Shown: piece by piece, positions 48,147-61,556 of the stretch
Position numbering within the stretch: position 1 is the stretch's first letter
Layout: every line of letters starts with the position of its first letter
Assembly: GCA_021397835.1 (NCBI GenBank)
Contig: JAJFZO010000191.1
Location: 4,655,001-4,719,000, forward strand
DNA from: Moringa oleifera
Lineage: Eukaryota; Streptophyta; Magnoliopsida; Brassicales; Moringaceae
Direction: 5' to 3'
Length of the DNA: 64,000 nucleotides
Notes under the pieces: model-generated
What the model saw: the letters and a program-made list of their open reading frames with translations, nothing else
Databases searched by the model: none
Told to the model about the DNA's origin: nothing
Program-made: the position numbers and the translations under genes

Positions 48147-51100
48147 ATGGAGGAATTGAACCAAACAAAGCAGCAAGGCAGATCAATACGCTGCATTGTA
48201 AAACTGGGTCTGTATTCGTATTACCAATCTTCTCTATTTCATTCACAAAATTTTGTTCCATCGCGGCAAGATATATGTGATCGGTGGGTGCTTGATTTAT
48301 CTGTTTGAATCATATCTGTTGGCTTTTCGTGTTTCGCTGCTCGTTCATGGAATTTGTGTTATACCCATAAGACAGGCGTGAGACATTTGGGATGCTAGAT
48401 TAATGGGCAGCTACTAGAAGTTCGAATTATTGATAACATAATTTGGTTTGCTCGAGTAAAAAATCTAGATTCTTCGATGCAATATGAGCACATGTATCTT
48501 GTTTAAAAGGTTTGATATTTATATTGCAACAGATGAGAATTCAGCATTTTGCAACTCTTAACAGTGGACTGCAGATCAGTGCGCTAGTTTTAGTAATGGT
48601 TGCTTCATGAATTATGACTATAAGATAGGAAGAGTAAAATCTTTTCTATATTTCATAGATGACTAACGAGGAGCTGGTATTTACCACAGGAGGTGCAGCT
48701 ATTACTCGCAAAAATGAGCTGGAAAAGATAAATGAAGAAAATCTTGAAACAGTATCATCACAGTTAAGGGAAGCAATGGTTAAGGGTTCTTCTTCTGGTA
48801 AAATTCTTGGGATGGATTGGAGCAAGAGACCTGGAAGTTCAGAGATTTCTTGTAATGTGGATGATTTTATGGATCAGCAACATCTGGAGTCTAGCAAATT
48901 TATTGTTGTTCATGGTGCAGGTTCGTTAGGTGGTCTTTGTTAATATAATCTTTCCTCAAGATATTGTCTTTTATACACTGGTACTATGAGTAAAATTTTA
49001 CTCGAATAAGCAATGCTAGCATGCGTTCAGTGTACAGCATGGCTTTCTGATCTTTCTCTCTTCAGTATCTTTATTAAGATACAAGAGGATAAGGTCTTTG
49101 TTGATTTGATGTAGGGTCAATGCTTTATTCAGTTCCATTTTTCAAATGTGTCGGTAGTCCTTTCACAGTCTACACTGTGGTGTTAGGTTCTTTTGGGCAC
49201 TTTCAGGCTAGCAAATCTGGAGTTCATAAAGGAGGATTACAGGAACCTCTTGTCAAGGCTGGTTTTGTTGCTACACGCATTTCTGTAAGATTTGTTGACA
49301 TGAACATCTTTGTTACTTTTTCTTAAATGAAGTTGTTGTGTTTGAATGAGCAAATTACTGTGCACTACTAATTGTCTAAATCATGTAAAGTTGGTAAGAA
49401 TAGACTCTATACTGTGAGCACTACTCTAGAACTAAGGGGATAGGACTGGTGAATTGAGCATCGGATGAAAATTCCTATCATACTAAACTGATTTATGTGT
49501 TCGCTGTGCTGTATATTATTTCATTGTGAAAGTCCCTTCCAGAGGGAGTAACTGATAATGTTAGGGAAAACACTTTCTAAACTTATTAGCATTACTTGAA
49601 CAAAGTTTTTCAGAGTTGTTGGCTTGTTGCTTTCCTTTTGATTATTATGGTCCGATTTTTTCCCTCTGTTTTGGTGCAGCATCTCAGAAAAGAAAAAAGG
49701 AAATCAAGAAGATAAAGATATAAAAAACTAACATAGAGTAGCATCCCGTAAAATCTGAGGTGTTTTTGGTGCATACAACTTAAAATCCGTAAGGGTTAAG
49801 GTTCTGTGGGGAATGCGAAATTTGTTTTGTATCCTCGAAAATGAGGTGACATTTGGCAATTGAGACTATGTTACTTGTCCTTTGTAGTTAGATCATAGCT
49901 TATGCTGTTGGTCTCTCTGTGACTTTTGATGAGGAGGATCTCTTTGTGTTCTCATATTTAATGTTTTGTTTACCCTTATGCTTCTTTCAGGTTGCAACTC
50001 TCAATCTTCAAATTGTTAGAGCACTAGCCAGAGGTACTGATCTAGTAGTTATGATGCAACTGACATGAAACTATTCTGTTGGCAAGTGTGGTCTCATTGA
50101 ATATTTGCATTTCTCTACTGGGCCAGCCCTATCGTTTCTGCATTCAATGTATCTTGAAACCACTCTAAATTTTGAGCTTTCTTGCAGGCGGTATTCCTTC
50201 AGTTGGGCTGTCTCCATTTTCCTGTGGATGGTCAACTGCTAAAAGAAATGTTAGTCATCCAGAAAGATTGCATCTGTTCTATCACATGCGTCTATTAGGG
50301 AGACTTGTTGCTTTTCTTTTTTTCTTTCTTTTAAGTCGGGCTACAATCCCCTTCTAATCTTGGATTAGTTTTCTCAGGTAGCCTCAGCTGATATATCAGT
50401 GGTGGCTAAGACAATGAACTCGGGTCTTGTACCTGTAAGCTTGAGTTGTATTAAAACATATTTTCTTTCTTGGTTTTACATCCTAAGCTACAAGATTAAA
50501 ACATGTCAAATTACATGAATAGATTTTCTTGGAAATTGCATAATGTAACATCAGTTATCTGCTTTCCAGGTTCTGCATGGAGATGCGGTACTTGATGACA
50601 TACAGGTTTGGTCTCCCTGAGTGCTAGTTGTGAGCTTTTTTGGTTCTTTTAATTTTGAAATTAACATCCTTCTATTTCTTTAATCAGGGCTGCACCATAT
50701 TGAGTGGAGATGTTATTATCCGTCATCTTGCAGCTCACCTGAAGCCTGAATATGTTGTCTTTCTTGTATCCTTTGATCATTAAATGAGTCATTTTAATTA
50801 CTGTTGAAATTTGTATGGAAATCATGTTCCACGCATTATGCATAACTAATACAAATTTGTGGTTCTCTATCAATGTGATTGCACATTTCGTTGCTAGGAT
50901 TTCCTGGTACGTTTTTTAAAGCTAGATATGAAACAAGGATGAGGAAAAAACTTTAATCATATATCTGAGTCCACTCATTTTGGATCAGCATGACAGTTAC
51001 CTGTCACTGGCTGATATGAAATCATTCAATGGATGTTCTCCAATTAATTTGTATTAAAGACCGATGTTTTTGGTGTGTATGACCGTCCACCAACAGACCA

Positions 51101-51922
51101 TAATGCAATTCTCTTGAGGGAGATTGGTGAGCTAAAAATTATGAACTCTGTTTTGATACATTCATGGCAATATTCAAAGCTTCTTTGCAACTTGTGAATG
51201 TAATTGACAAAATGTTTTCATTAATACAGCTGTTGATGAAGATGGAAGCTGGACTGTAGTGAAGCCGACACTTCAGAATACAAACAAGAAAGGTTAGTGA
51301 TCCCCTATCCTATCATCACAATGTCCTGGGTGTCAGTACTTATAAACCATTTGATAGCAAACATTCCGGTTTTTTGTTCGAGGTGCTCTTGACAGCATGT
51401 ACTGGTCTTTTTTTCTTCTTCAGAGTAGTGGTTTTGAATTGTGTGCTTGGACTTTCCAATCGGTTGTCTTTGATTAAAATGGTTGGCTTAGTAATAGCCT
51501 CAATAATAATCTCTGAAGACAAGAAAATGATCGGTCAAAAGAAAGATGTTGTGAGAAGATATTAGTTAGATGAAGGTTTAATGGGAGTCTTCGTCACCGG
51601 CTCTAACGAGAAGCTCTCAATTGTCAAACAGTTGAAATAACTGTGGCAGCACATGATACCACTGGGGGAATGGTGACGAAGATAACAGAGGCGGCATTGA
51701 TTGCAAAACTTGGAATTGATGTCTACATAGTGAAGGTAATACTTCTGAGGAAGTCTTTCCTTGGCCTTTTTTCTTTTTCTCTTTGGATTTAGATATAGCT
51801 GTATTTGAAATTTACCCATTTCACAGGCAGCAACGAGCCACTCTATGAAGGCCTTAAGTGGGGAACTGAGAGAGAATATTCCTGACGACTGGCTTGGTAC
51901 TATAATCCGATTTAAAAGATAG
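48147..51922 (+). CDS. IPK: Isopentenyl phosphate kinase
   Basis: Twelve coding exons: 48147-48207, 48690-48920, 49187-49284, 49991-50033, 50188-50249, 50378-50434, 50570-50605, 50688-50765, 51060-51126, 51230-51292, 51632-51735 and 51827-51922. They give 331 residues, the usual plant length. Reads MEELNQTKQQ...IRCIVKLGGAAITRKNELEK (amino-acid-kinase Gly loop), VHGAGSFGHFQA with the conserved His that contacts substrate, GGIPSVGLSPFSCGW, VLHGDAVLDD, LSGDVIIRHLAAHLKPEYVV, FLTDVFGVYDRPP, and AAHDTTGGMVTKI. It phosphorylates isopentenyl (and dimethylallyl) monophosphate to the diphosphate, feeding cytosolic isoprenoid synthesis. Intron borders are GT-AG. Arabidopsis match: At1g26640. It is convergent with eIF5A downstream, the At1g26630/26640 pairing. 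Confidence 0.96.
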
Positions 51923-53083
51923 AACTGCCTGTTCCAGGGCCTTTGGATTACATTCAGGACTGGCTCATGCACTGGCAGCCAAAGTGTAAGGTACCTGATT
52001 TTTTTCGGATTGGACTGATCAATTACTGTCCCCATCCCTCTTCCTTCTCTGTCATAAGTAATTGGGTTAAGTCATTTTGGTGGCACACTTTCCGCTAGTG
52101 TTCCTTTGAGGGAAAGAAACCACTGCTTACTGGTAGTCAGGATTTTCCGCAACTCTAATTATTTCTTCAGTACCATGATCAGAGTCATAATGGTGATTCA
52201 TCAGTTTCAGTAATCACTGAGTTCATTTTGAACAGTACTTAATTATCAAATGTCAGCACAAAAAAAAAAAAAAAGGCTGATTTATGAAACTAGCTCATCT
52301 TCCACTCCACAGCATGACCACGGGATATTTTAGGGCATTATGGCAGGAGCAGTTATTTATAGCTAATGTACAATAATCTATCTTTTTTTTTCTCTGTTTG
52401 CAACAGTAAAATAACTAATAATGCAATTTGGGGTACCAAGATCTGCATCATTCTACCGGTCATTTCCCAGAACACAAAGCTCCATCCAGAAAACAAAGTT
52501 TGTAAAAAGATTAAAGATACTGAAATTGTACCAATGCATTTTATTAAAAAAAAAAAAAAAGTGGGGGCACCAAAAAAGAGAATGTAAGAAAGTAGCTGAG
52601 GGCATGGAGATGGAAAATGGAAGAAGTCACATGTGAAGTAATTGAAGCTCACCCAAAAAGAAACAGTGGAGACTAAGAGAATTACCTACCTTTAGAGGCA
52701 TTCACTATAATCTTTTTGTCACCAAGAAGATGATAATCCCGAATCATCGGAAATATCAAGATGAAAACAGAATTTAAGGTTTAAAATAAGATGTTGAGAA
52801 GTGTATATACAGTCTTGCTGGTGAATATAACTTCTCCAAACCAACAACCAGGGCATGGTTCAGGCAGTAAACAAGATGTAACAAAAATATTGTTTATAAA
52901 AAAGCTAATTTAATAATGGCAAAGTCATCATATATAGATGGAGGCCAACATCTCAACAACATTGTTCCCGAAATGGCAGCCTCCCATAAGCAAACCAACA
53001 TTAAAATCCCTCAGTGAAAGCTACTAGTATCTGCCTCAGTTTAGACTTCAAGGCCTTAACAGTGGCATCATGTGAAACACAAT
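51923..53083. other. Convergent gap with two 3' UTRs
   Basis: No coding region. Contains poly-A tracts at about 52258-52275 and 52543-52560. Confidence 0.5.
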
Positions 53084-55153
53084 CTACTTGGGGCCAATGT
53101 CCTTCAGGGCACAGATCTGCTCCTCTCCCATTGCTGACATAACGGACACAACCAGATCTTTGCCCTCAGCAAATCCATCCTTGATCTGCATAAATTTCAT
53201 GGAAATGACATTAGGATCTGTATTAAATCCCATTAATAGATCATGCACTATCAGTCATGATGAAGATGAAGAACACTCTGTATAGCGGAAACAACAGCCT
53301 AAAAGCTACATTACAGTAAAAATCGGATGATATCAACCCAACATCACAACACAACCACCTTATCACCCATCACCTCCAAAACACTGAGCGCTGTCAATTG
53401 ACCCCCTCACATTTCAGGGGAGAAAAAGCGTTAAACGGAGACTGAGCAGGAATGAAAAAACACATGCCCATGCAGGGACTTGACACATCAACCATCACTA
53501 AAACACTGAACCATGCACATGTTATCAAACAGTTTTCGAATGATCATCAATATACCATAGGCAACGAAAACCAAGATTATTAACCTGTGTAAGCAGATTA
53601 TCATCGGTAGGAAGCCTCAGGTCATCCTTAGTATTGCCATTCTCAGTCAGCAGGCTCACCTGAAATTTAACAGATCATCAGATTTAACTTTGGCTAAGCA
53701 AAGAAATGTAAGCAAGCAGAGAGGAATTGTTTCATACAAATCCATCCTCAGATATATCAATCAGCTGATAGTCAGTACGGTTGACATGAGGAACCTGTCA
53801 TAATTTTTTTAAAAAATTGAAACATGTTAATATCAATTTAAAAAAAGTACGTATGTAAATTTCTCTAAAATGTAAAAGCTATAAGGTCGTACATCACAGT
53901 TGTGGGAAGAAGGAACAATATCCTCAAGCTTCTTAGCAGTGAAGATGTCAATTCCAACAAAGTGACATTTAGCATGACCATGCTTGCCAGTCTTGGAAGT
54001 TGAAACCTCAACAACCTGTCCAGAAAGAAAGAGTTGCTTAAGAATTAAAACATAGGAAATAAAATTGTATCAAAATCTAGTAAAAAGGAGCTACACAAGA
54101 AAACCAAAAATAGCACTTGGACATAGCATACCTGACCCAAGTCACCGTGATTAGAAACAAAAAAAGAACATTACAAAAGACAATCAATTTAAAGTTCACA
54201 ATCTCAAAGAGGCTGTCTACTTGCACACCATGATAAATGTAACCAATATCCTTGTTTGGTCTGGTTTCGTCCAAAGCCTCTCAATTTAATTTGAGACAAC
54301 AAAAACTCAAATTTCTACAGTCTTCGTATGATTTCTATAACCTTCCCATAGGTATTTAAATGTGTCATGGCATTTTCATGCATCTAAAGTCATCCAAAGT
54401 TTCTCAGATCTCAAAATGTGTGCAAAAAGTTAACTTTTAGGCTTTTCCCTGTAGACTCAGCAGTCCTTGATAATAAACTAGTAAGCCACAAAAATACAAC
54501 CAAGATAGATTAGTAACCAAACAGATCACGCAGTCAGGGTCTGGTCAACAAACATCAGTGGAACAAAATCTTCAACATCTAACAGTAACATGCAATCATG
54601 CTACAAAATCCACAGTAAATAATTTTAAAAATTTGCTAAAAAAAGTAGCAAAAAACCAAAAAATTTACACAGAACAGAGAAATTATAGAAGCAAAGATAG
54701 TCGATCATTGTTGTGTAATTAAACTCTACAAAACTAAGCAGGTTATAAAAAAACCCTATTATGTCCACGAATACACAACCAAAAAAAAAAGTCAAAGAAT
54801 TCCGAAAATCGTGCAAGATAAGCCAATACTCATCTAATCAACAACATATAACAAAAAAAAAAAGACAGCCTCAAAAATCAACTAAAACTGCAAAAAGCAT
54901 ATAGTAAACAAAGATCCAAACACCACAGATCTTTAACAAAGCAAACAACTACATGCAGTTGCAGATCTGGACCAAAACCGTAGAAGTGCTAGATCCATAG
55001 AAGGTTAAAGCGGGGGGAAAAAAGGCAAACCTTGCAAGGACGACCCTTGATGACAATGTAACCGTTCTTGCGGATGGTACCGGCCTGCTGGGGGTAGGTC
55101 TTGGAAGCTCCGGCATCGGCCTTCGACTCGAAGTGGTGCTCCTCGTCCGACAT
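53084..55153 (-). CDS. ELF5A: Translation factor eIF5A
   Basis: Five coding exons: 55153-55031, 54015-53893, 53794-53738, 53659-53585 and 53185-53084. They give 159 residues, the exact plant eIF5A length. Starts [20 protein letters not shown]; the hypusine loop [12 protein letters not shown] has the modifiable Lys at about 52; then [20 protein letters not shown] and the OB-fold C-terminal half ending [13 protein letters not shown]. eIF5A binds stalled 60S-80S ribosomes and helps peptide bonds at polyproline runs and at termination; the Lys is made into hypusine by deoxyhypusine synthase and hydroxylase. Intron 1 is about 1.0 kb, as in other plant copies. Promoter has a telo-box and TATA box (next entry). 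Confidence 0.98.
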
Positions 55154-55285
55154 ATCTGAGAGAGGCAGAGAGAGAGGAAGACAGAGGGAGAGAGAGAGTG
55201 GAAGAAAAGACTAAAACACACAGAAAGGAAAGGGAGAATGAGATAGAACTTTTTAGAAGAAAGAAGCGGATAAAAAGAATTTGGG

Positions 55286-55311
55286 TATTTATATCAGGGG
55301 ATCTAGGGTTT
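55286..55311 (-). promoter_or_regulatory. TATA box and telo-box of eIF5A
   Basis: On the minus strand TATAAATA at 55293-55286, about 135 bp above the start codon, and AAACCCTA at 55311-55304 just upstream. Telo-boxes next to TATA elements are common in plant translation-machinery genes. Confidence 0.55.
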
Positions 55312-55539
55312 TGTTAAAGGTACATAATAGGTTCTCATCCTTGGCGGACTTCACACCGTTAGATAAAGACTCTGTAAGGTGCGGATCGATTGTGTTCCCA
55401 AAAATATCTTCTTAATTGCGTGCTAACGACGCCGATGGCACATAAATATTCGCACATGCACTGACACATTTTCTTTTCCCTTTTCTGCTCTGTACGGTTG
55501 TTAAGTAATTTTTATTATTATTAAGGTTAAATTTTAAAA

Positions 55540-56350
55540 ATGTTTTAAAATAAAATTATTTTAAAATTTATATTTAACATTTTAAATCTATTTAAATAAA
55601 AATACTTATTTATAAATTTTATCTAAATTACATATTAATAAAAATAATTATAAAAATAATAATATCTTACTATTGAAATATTTAAAAAATTACTGAATAA
55701 ATTTTAAATTTCTTTCCCATCTCATCCTTTAAATTTAAATAATTTTTTATCAATAATTTATTTTTTTATGAATTTTTTAATATTTTAATAATATATTTTT
55801 TTTAAAAAATATTTTTAATACTCAAAAAATTTTGAATTTTTTATAATAATATTTGAAATATTTTTTGGTATCTATTAAAAATTTTAAGTTAAAATTTTCA
55901 TAAAAATTTTTAATTTAAGTACTTTTAACTTTAATTTTTTTGATAGACTTTAATTTTATAATTAAAAAATTATAATTTTTTTGAAAATATTTTAAAAATT
56001 AATATTTGATTGGATGAAAAGTGAAATTTAGAATTTTAAATGATATTTGTTTAATATTTTTTTATTTTTAATTATAAAATTTTTGATGAATGAATAATTA
56101 AATTAAAATTTAATTTAATTTATTGTAAAAATTAAATTTTTTATTAAAATATCTTTAAAATAATTAAATAAATTAAAATTTAAATAGTTTTCAACTCACA
56201 AATTATTTATCAAAAATTTTAAATTTTTAACCTAATTTTTTAAAATATTTTTGATATTTAAAAAATTAAATTTTTTATGACGATACCTTTAATATTTTGA
56301 TTTAAAATTTATTAAATTTTTAAATTTTTTAGAAAGATTGAATTTAATTA
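55540..56350. mobile_element. AT-rich MITE-like elements, two diverged copies
   Basis: The family core appears twice: at about 55670-55810 (gaaatatttaaaaaattact ... tttttatgaattttttaat) and at about 56150-56300 (aaaatatctttaaaataatt ... ttcaactcacaaattattta ... ttttttatgacgatacc). Ends are not defined. Confidence 0.4.
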
Positions 56351-57886
56351 TTTTTAAAAATTTATTTGATAATGCAAAAGTTAAGAGAGTATTTTCTAAG
56401 ATTTTAAATGATGTTTACTTAAATTTTTTAAAATTATATCAATTTTTAATTGTGTTATTTTTTATTAGATTAATTGTATATATAAACTTTTAATTTGAAT
56501 CAATTTACATCTTAATAAAAATTTTAAAAATTATAAATATACAAACTGTAAGTTTTGTATAATTAATTTTAACTTTACACAAATATAAAAAAATATATTC
56601 AAACTACTATTATAAAAAAAGTTAAAGCTTTTAGATATTAAATATATTTTTAAAAAGTTTCATACCATCAAAATTTAAAAAAAAAAGTCATTAAAAATAA
56701 TAAAAATTATTCAAACATGAAAAATAAACTTGAAATAAAGTGTATAATCATTATAAAAAATTAATAATAAAAATATTTTTAATTTAATTTAAATTAGATT
56801 TAATTTAAATTAAATTAAAAATTTTTAAAAACAATTTATCCAATGAATTTAATTTAAAATTTTTATATATTATTTTAATAATAATAATTATTATTATTAT
56901 GATGTTACAATTTCATGTATTAACTTTCTCTTTCAATTTTTAATTTTTCCATGTGATAAAAATTATATGCAAAGCAGCTTCAATCATAAACAGACTACAG
57001 GGCCTTGTGTTGCCAAGATAAGATAATGCCTTTCTATATCTCCTGTCATATTTTGAGGCTCAGCTGTAGTCATTTTTTTATTTTACCATGGTTGACCACC
57101 TGTGATAGTACAGGTGATTTGTGGCAAACAGTCAATAAACTTGTGAAGAAGCTCAAACTGAAATTTATCAGACTTGAGCATATTGGCAATACCCTGTTGC
57201 CATCTGATAGCAAAATTGCAAGTTCTGAGTTGATAAAAGAAACTGAGAAAGAATTATGAATTGAAGGCAAATCAGAAAATGAATTATGAGTGGTAGCTAT
57301 AAGAGTTACAATGAAGTTACATAAACTAATCAATCAGCTTACATACTACAGCAGGCACAATCCTAAAATTAATGCTTTGAAGCTTACTGCTAGTCCATCT
57401 GAAGTTAGTACAACATTCTCATGTCCAATCTCTATGAAAGCAGCCATGGACAAGCTCCTTCAATTGGTAGCAACTGAAGATAATTTATCAGAAATCAGAT
57501 ATTGCAAACAGGCTGACGAGATACCATAAAGCTGGTTCAGCCCATCTGGAGATGCAAATAAACAGAAGGGCAATATAAATAACTTGCAGCCATGAAGTAT
57601 TTAATGCAGCCAATTTCTCACCCTTGAATCAGTGGAATTTTTGCAGACTAAGCACTTGATCAGTTTACTAGTTCTTAAGCATAAAGCAGAAAATTTCAAA
57701 ATAAGTATTTGTCAATGGAGAACATTTATTTCCAGGTCTTGTATCACATACAGCGGACGTTTAGTTGCTCAGCTAACTAGCATTCAAGGTCTTCCAAAAA
57801 AAAAAAAAGCATTACAGATATTATATAAGTGAGACCCGATTAGAGTAGATTATTACCTTCATTACCAGGTCACTTAATCTCATTTC
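56351..57886. other. Intergenic, no convincing gene
   Basis: AT-rich up to about 56960, then mixed DNA. Short open pieces at 57005-57259 and 57290-57529 (plus strand; KLVKKLKLKFIRLEHIG; INALKLTASPSEVSTTF) carry no recognised domain. Next to 57887 lies the 3' UTR of the BUB3.3-like gene. Confidence 0.4.
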
Positions 57887-60800
57887 CTACTTTGAGCTTC
57901 CAGCAGAAACTGATCTATCCATCTTATGTATGAATATTTGAGGAGGATCTTCTCTGTCATAGGCAAAGTGAATATGAAAAGTTTAACAACAGTTGATTGA
58001 AACAGAACCGTTTTGTTTTAATAATCATAATATTACCGAGCCTTCCTAAATACACATTTTGATCAAACTATTTAGACATGCTATATAGTGAGTAAAGATG
58101 AATGGAACACATCATTGACCACCTATGGACAAACAAAACAACAAACAAATATAGAATAGAAAGGTAGAAGCAAAGAAATTAGATAAATCTACCAACACTA
58201 AAAAGAATTAGTTGAACAAACAGTGAAGAGCTAGATTCCCTGCTTTCTTCAAAAGCATGGCATTCAACAGGAATGATATAGTAGCATCGGGCAAATGTTG
58301 CAATTATCACATTGTTGGAAAAACACAATGCTATATAGTACAACAGGCAGCTGGAAAAGATAGCAACAGGTAATAGAAAATAAGGCGAAAGGCAATTGGC
58401 ATATTGTGACAACATTTTTGCTCTTGGATGTTCTCACACGCTTCTTTTTTCAATTTGGCATTCTTACAAGTTTTTTGCATCTCTTTTGGAATCGTCATAG
58501 TTTTTCCACTTTTCTCAAAACAAGTATTGTATTGTGCTCTCTAAATTTCATATTTTCTTTATGTAAGATGCAGAGTAATGCAGACCCAAAAAATTGGAAA
58601 GATAATTTGTGAGATCATCCGGAAAATAACTGTTAGGTGCCAAGTTTTCACACTTGAAAAGAAAATTATCAAATTGGAAAGACAGAAGTAAATAATAGAA
58701 GTTAACTAACATTTCTGCAGCCTCCTGATACGTGTAGCTTGATGCAATAGCCAAAAGTTCTCCACCATGGCTGTAAGACAAGGATGCAATACTGTTTCGG
58801 AATCTGGGCAACTAAAAACAAGAGAGTTAGAGGAATACAACATATCTAAAAATTTAAAAGAATGTCAAGAGCAATACAAGAAAAATGAGAACCTTCCATT
58901 TTCTTTAATAATATTTCATAAGTAAAAGAAAGTAGTTGACAATGAGGTTCATTAATTGTGTAAGGTAAGAACAAGTGTGACTGCATCTTTTGGTTGAAAG
59001 AGGAATCTGGTACACATTCCAAATACATACAGCAATGGTTCCAGCATACAGTTTAACTTTTGAAAAGGTTTCAACATGAAGTTGTTCAAAATTCAAGCAC
59101 ATGATGTGAAACCAGGATCATGAAAACAGCACAAAATATACTGCAGCAGCTGTTTCCATTTGAACTAGAAGCAGCATAAGATTTAACTATCTCAAAAGCA
59201 ACAAACAGAAAACAAAAGACAGGCTGTATAATGTTGGCTTCTTCATTTTCATCATTATTCAATTGCAATCATAACTTGCTACCGAGATTCATAGAGTACC
59301 CTGCCAATGAATTAATCCAATTGTCTTATTAACAGGCTTTTCCAAACGATTTTCCATTTAAAGTGCCAGCCCAATGGTACATTAGCCCTTAATTGTGAGA
59401 ATTGTCTCAGTTAAGTATCATAAACTCTATCCATCAAATATATGAGCATGTTGAAAGTCTCATTAAAATAGAGACAAATGATACCTCGAACAATCTTCTT
59501 CTACTCTGAGCATCCCATGCAATAACATGTCCCTCATTATCACCAGTAACAAAAGCACCCCAGTGGCTAAACAAAAATATCAAGTCAATTTAATTTTTCA
59601 TAATCAATCAGAGGAAGCTGCTTAATGAGGTATACATACAGTGGATTAAATCCAATGTCATTCACCGGTACTAGATGATATTTTCCATCCTTCGACTTTG
59701 GATGACACCGGAAAATATATCTGTAAAGTATGAGATACATAATATTATGACACATGAAGTATTTTGTTTGCAAGCAAACATGTCATAAGCTCAAGGCCTA
59801 CCAACTCTGTAATGTTTTCCTTTTTTCTTATTCATTTTGGCTCAAAGCAATAAAGATAATCAAAAGGCTTATAACGTTAAATATGAGAAATCTGCAATCT
59901 AAAGCAAATCCCACTGTAATGATGAGTAAACAAAATGTGTCATCTATACTACACTTCTAATTCTGAGATTTGTTATAATAGTGAGACCACACTCCATTTA
60001 GCAATCATCAATCCATTAGAAGATGAGAAAATTAAAATTAAAATTCATATAAGGAGCTTGAGAAATTTGTAACTGAAATTTTGTTCTTTTAATCAAAAGA
60101 GCACTAAGACATTCCATTTCAGGTTCAATTCAAAGAATTGTGGTTGCATGTAACAAAGAATCATCTCAAAAAGTATCCCAATCAAAGAGATACTTTTCCA
60201 CTTACCAGATTAGTTTAGAACCACCTCATTTTAGTAATTCATGCACTACAATATTTATTAGTTGGAGTGACTCAGAGGAGTATCATTAAGAATGGAGGCA
60301 AACAATTGTAAGAAAATACAGGATAATAGAGTAAAAAGATATTTGCAAATGGAGTAGCCTATGTTCTGAAATTCAAATTTTGAGCAAGCAAAGCATAACC
60401 CAAGGCACAAATCTGAACTGACCCCATATTATTTGAATTGGATGGATATGAGATCTCCAATGCTACCCGTCCATCTACAGATCCAACTGCATATCCTGCA
60501 GGGAATTAAAATTTTTAAGAGCGCCATAAAAAATAACTCCAAAACTTAGATGCCATTTTAACATTAAAAGGAAAAAAAAAAAAAAAGGTGACCCAGAATT
60601 GTCTGATTTTTGATTTTTGGAATCCTTTCAGGGAATAGGGTGTGAAATCTAAAATTTCCTGTACATAGCAGATATAAAATGATAAAGTAGATCCAACTGA
60701 GTCAGATTTATTATATTCTCTAACCATATAGTCATTGCTTGAAGTTTGTCAGTCCCAAGCCACAACACCTGCATAGTCTACAACATTTAAAGCTGACTGT

Positions 60801-61227
60801 GAATTTTAGAATACCTCTTGAATAAGGAATTGGACTGATACATCTGATTTGAACATCCACTCGTGGTTCACTAGATTGAACTGATCGGTCCAAATTACGC
60901 AAGTCATACAAATTTACTGATGCCCCAACAGCAACTATCAAGTCAAACCCAAATAGTGTCATGGAGCCCACTTCTGAATGCAGAGCTCTTGAGAAAAGAA
61001 GAGCCTTTGACTGCCGAGAGTCCCAGAACATCATCTTCTTGTCCAAACTGGTGGTAACCAATTGACCTACAGCAACCAAACAGAAAGATCCACTTAACAA
61101 TATTCTTGTGGCAGTACAAATGTGATAGGAATGCAATATAAGTTGGTGATAAGCATTTTGAGCCCATGAATGAAGTATCTCTCAAATGGTATCCCCAAAA
61201 TTCTACATAACGCATAATCGGCAGGAA

Positions 61228-61258
<31 letters not shown>

Positions 61259-61507
61259 TTTATAACATTTTGCTGGAAAGGTATAGCATGGTATGTTCAT
61301 GTTTTCCATGTCTCGGATACATATATCAAGGTAAAATGCTTGACACTTCAAAGTGGCTGACAACTTAAAGTAGTGCTTTATAAACAGATTTATTAACTGG
61401 TATATTAATCTGCTTAAAGAGGAAACCCTCGGAAAAGCAGCCATTTTGCTTCACCAAAGCAGTAGTAACAACACCTAACTTGAATGCTTTAAGAATAGCT
61501 AGAGGAA

Positions 61508-61556
<49 letters not shown>

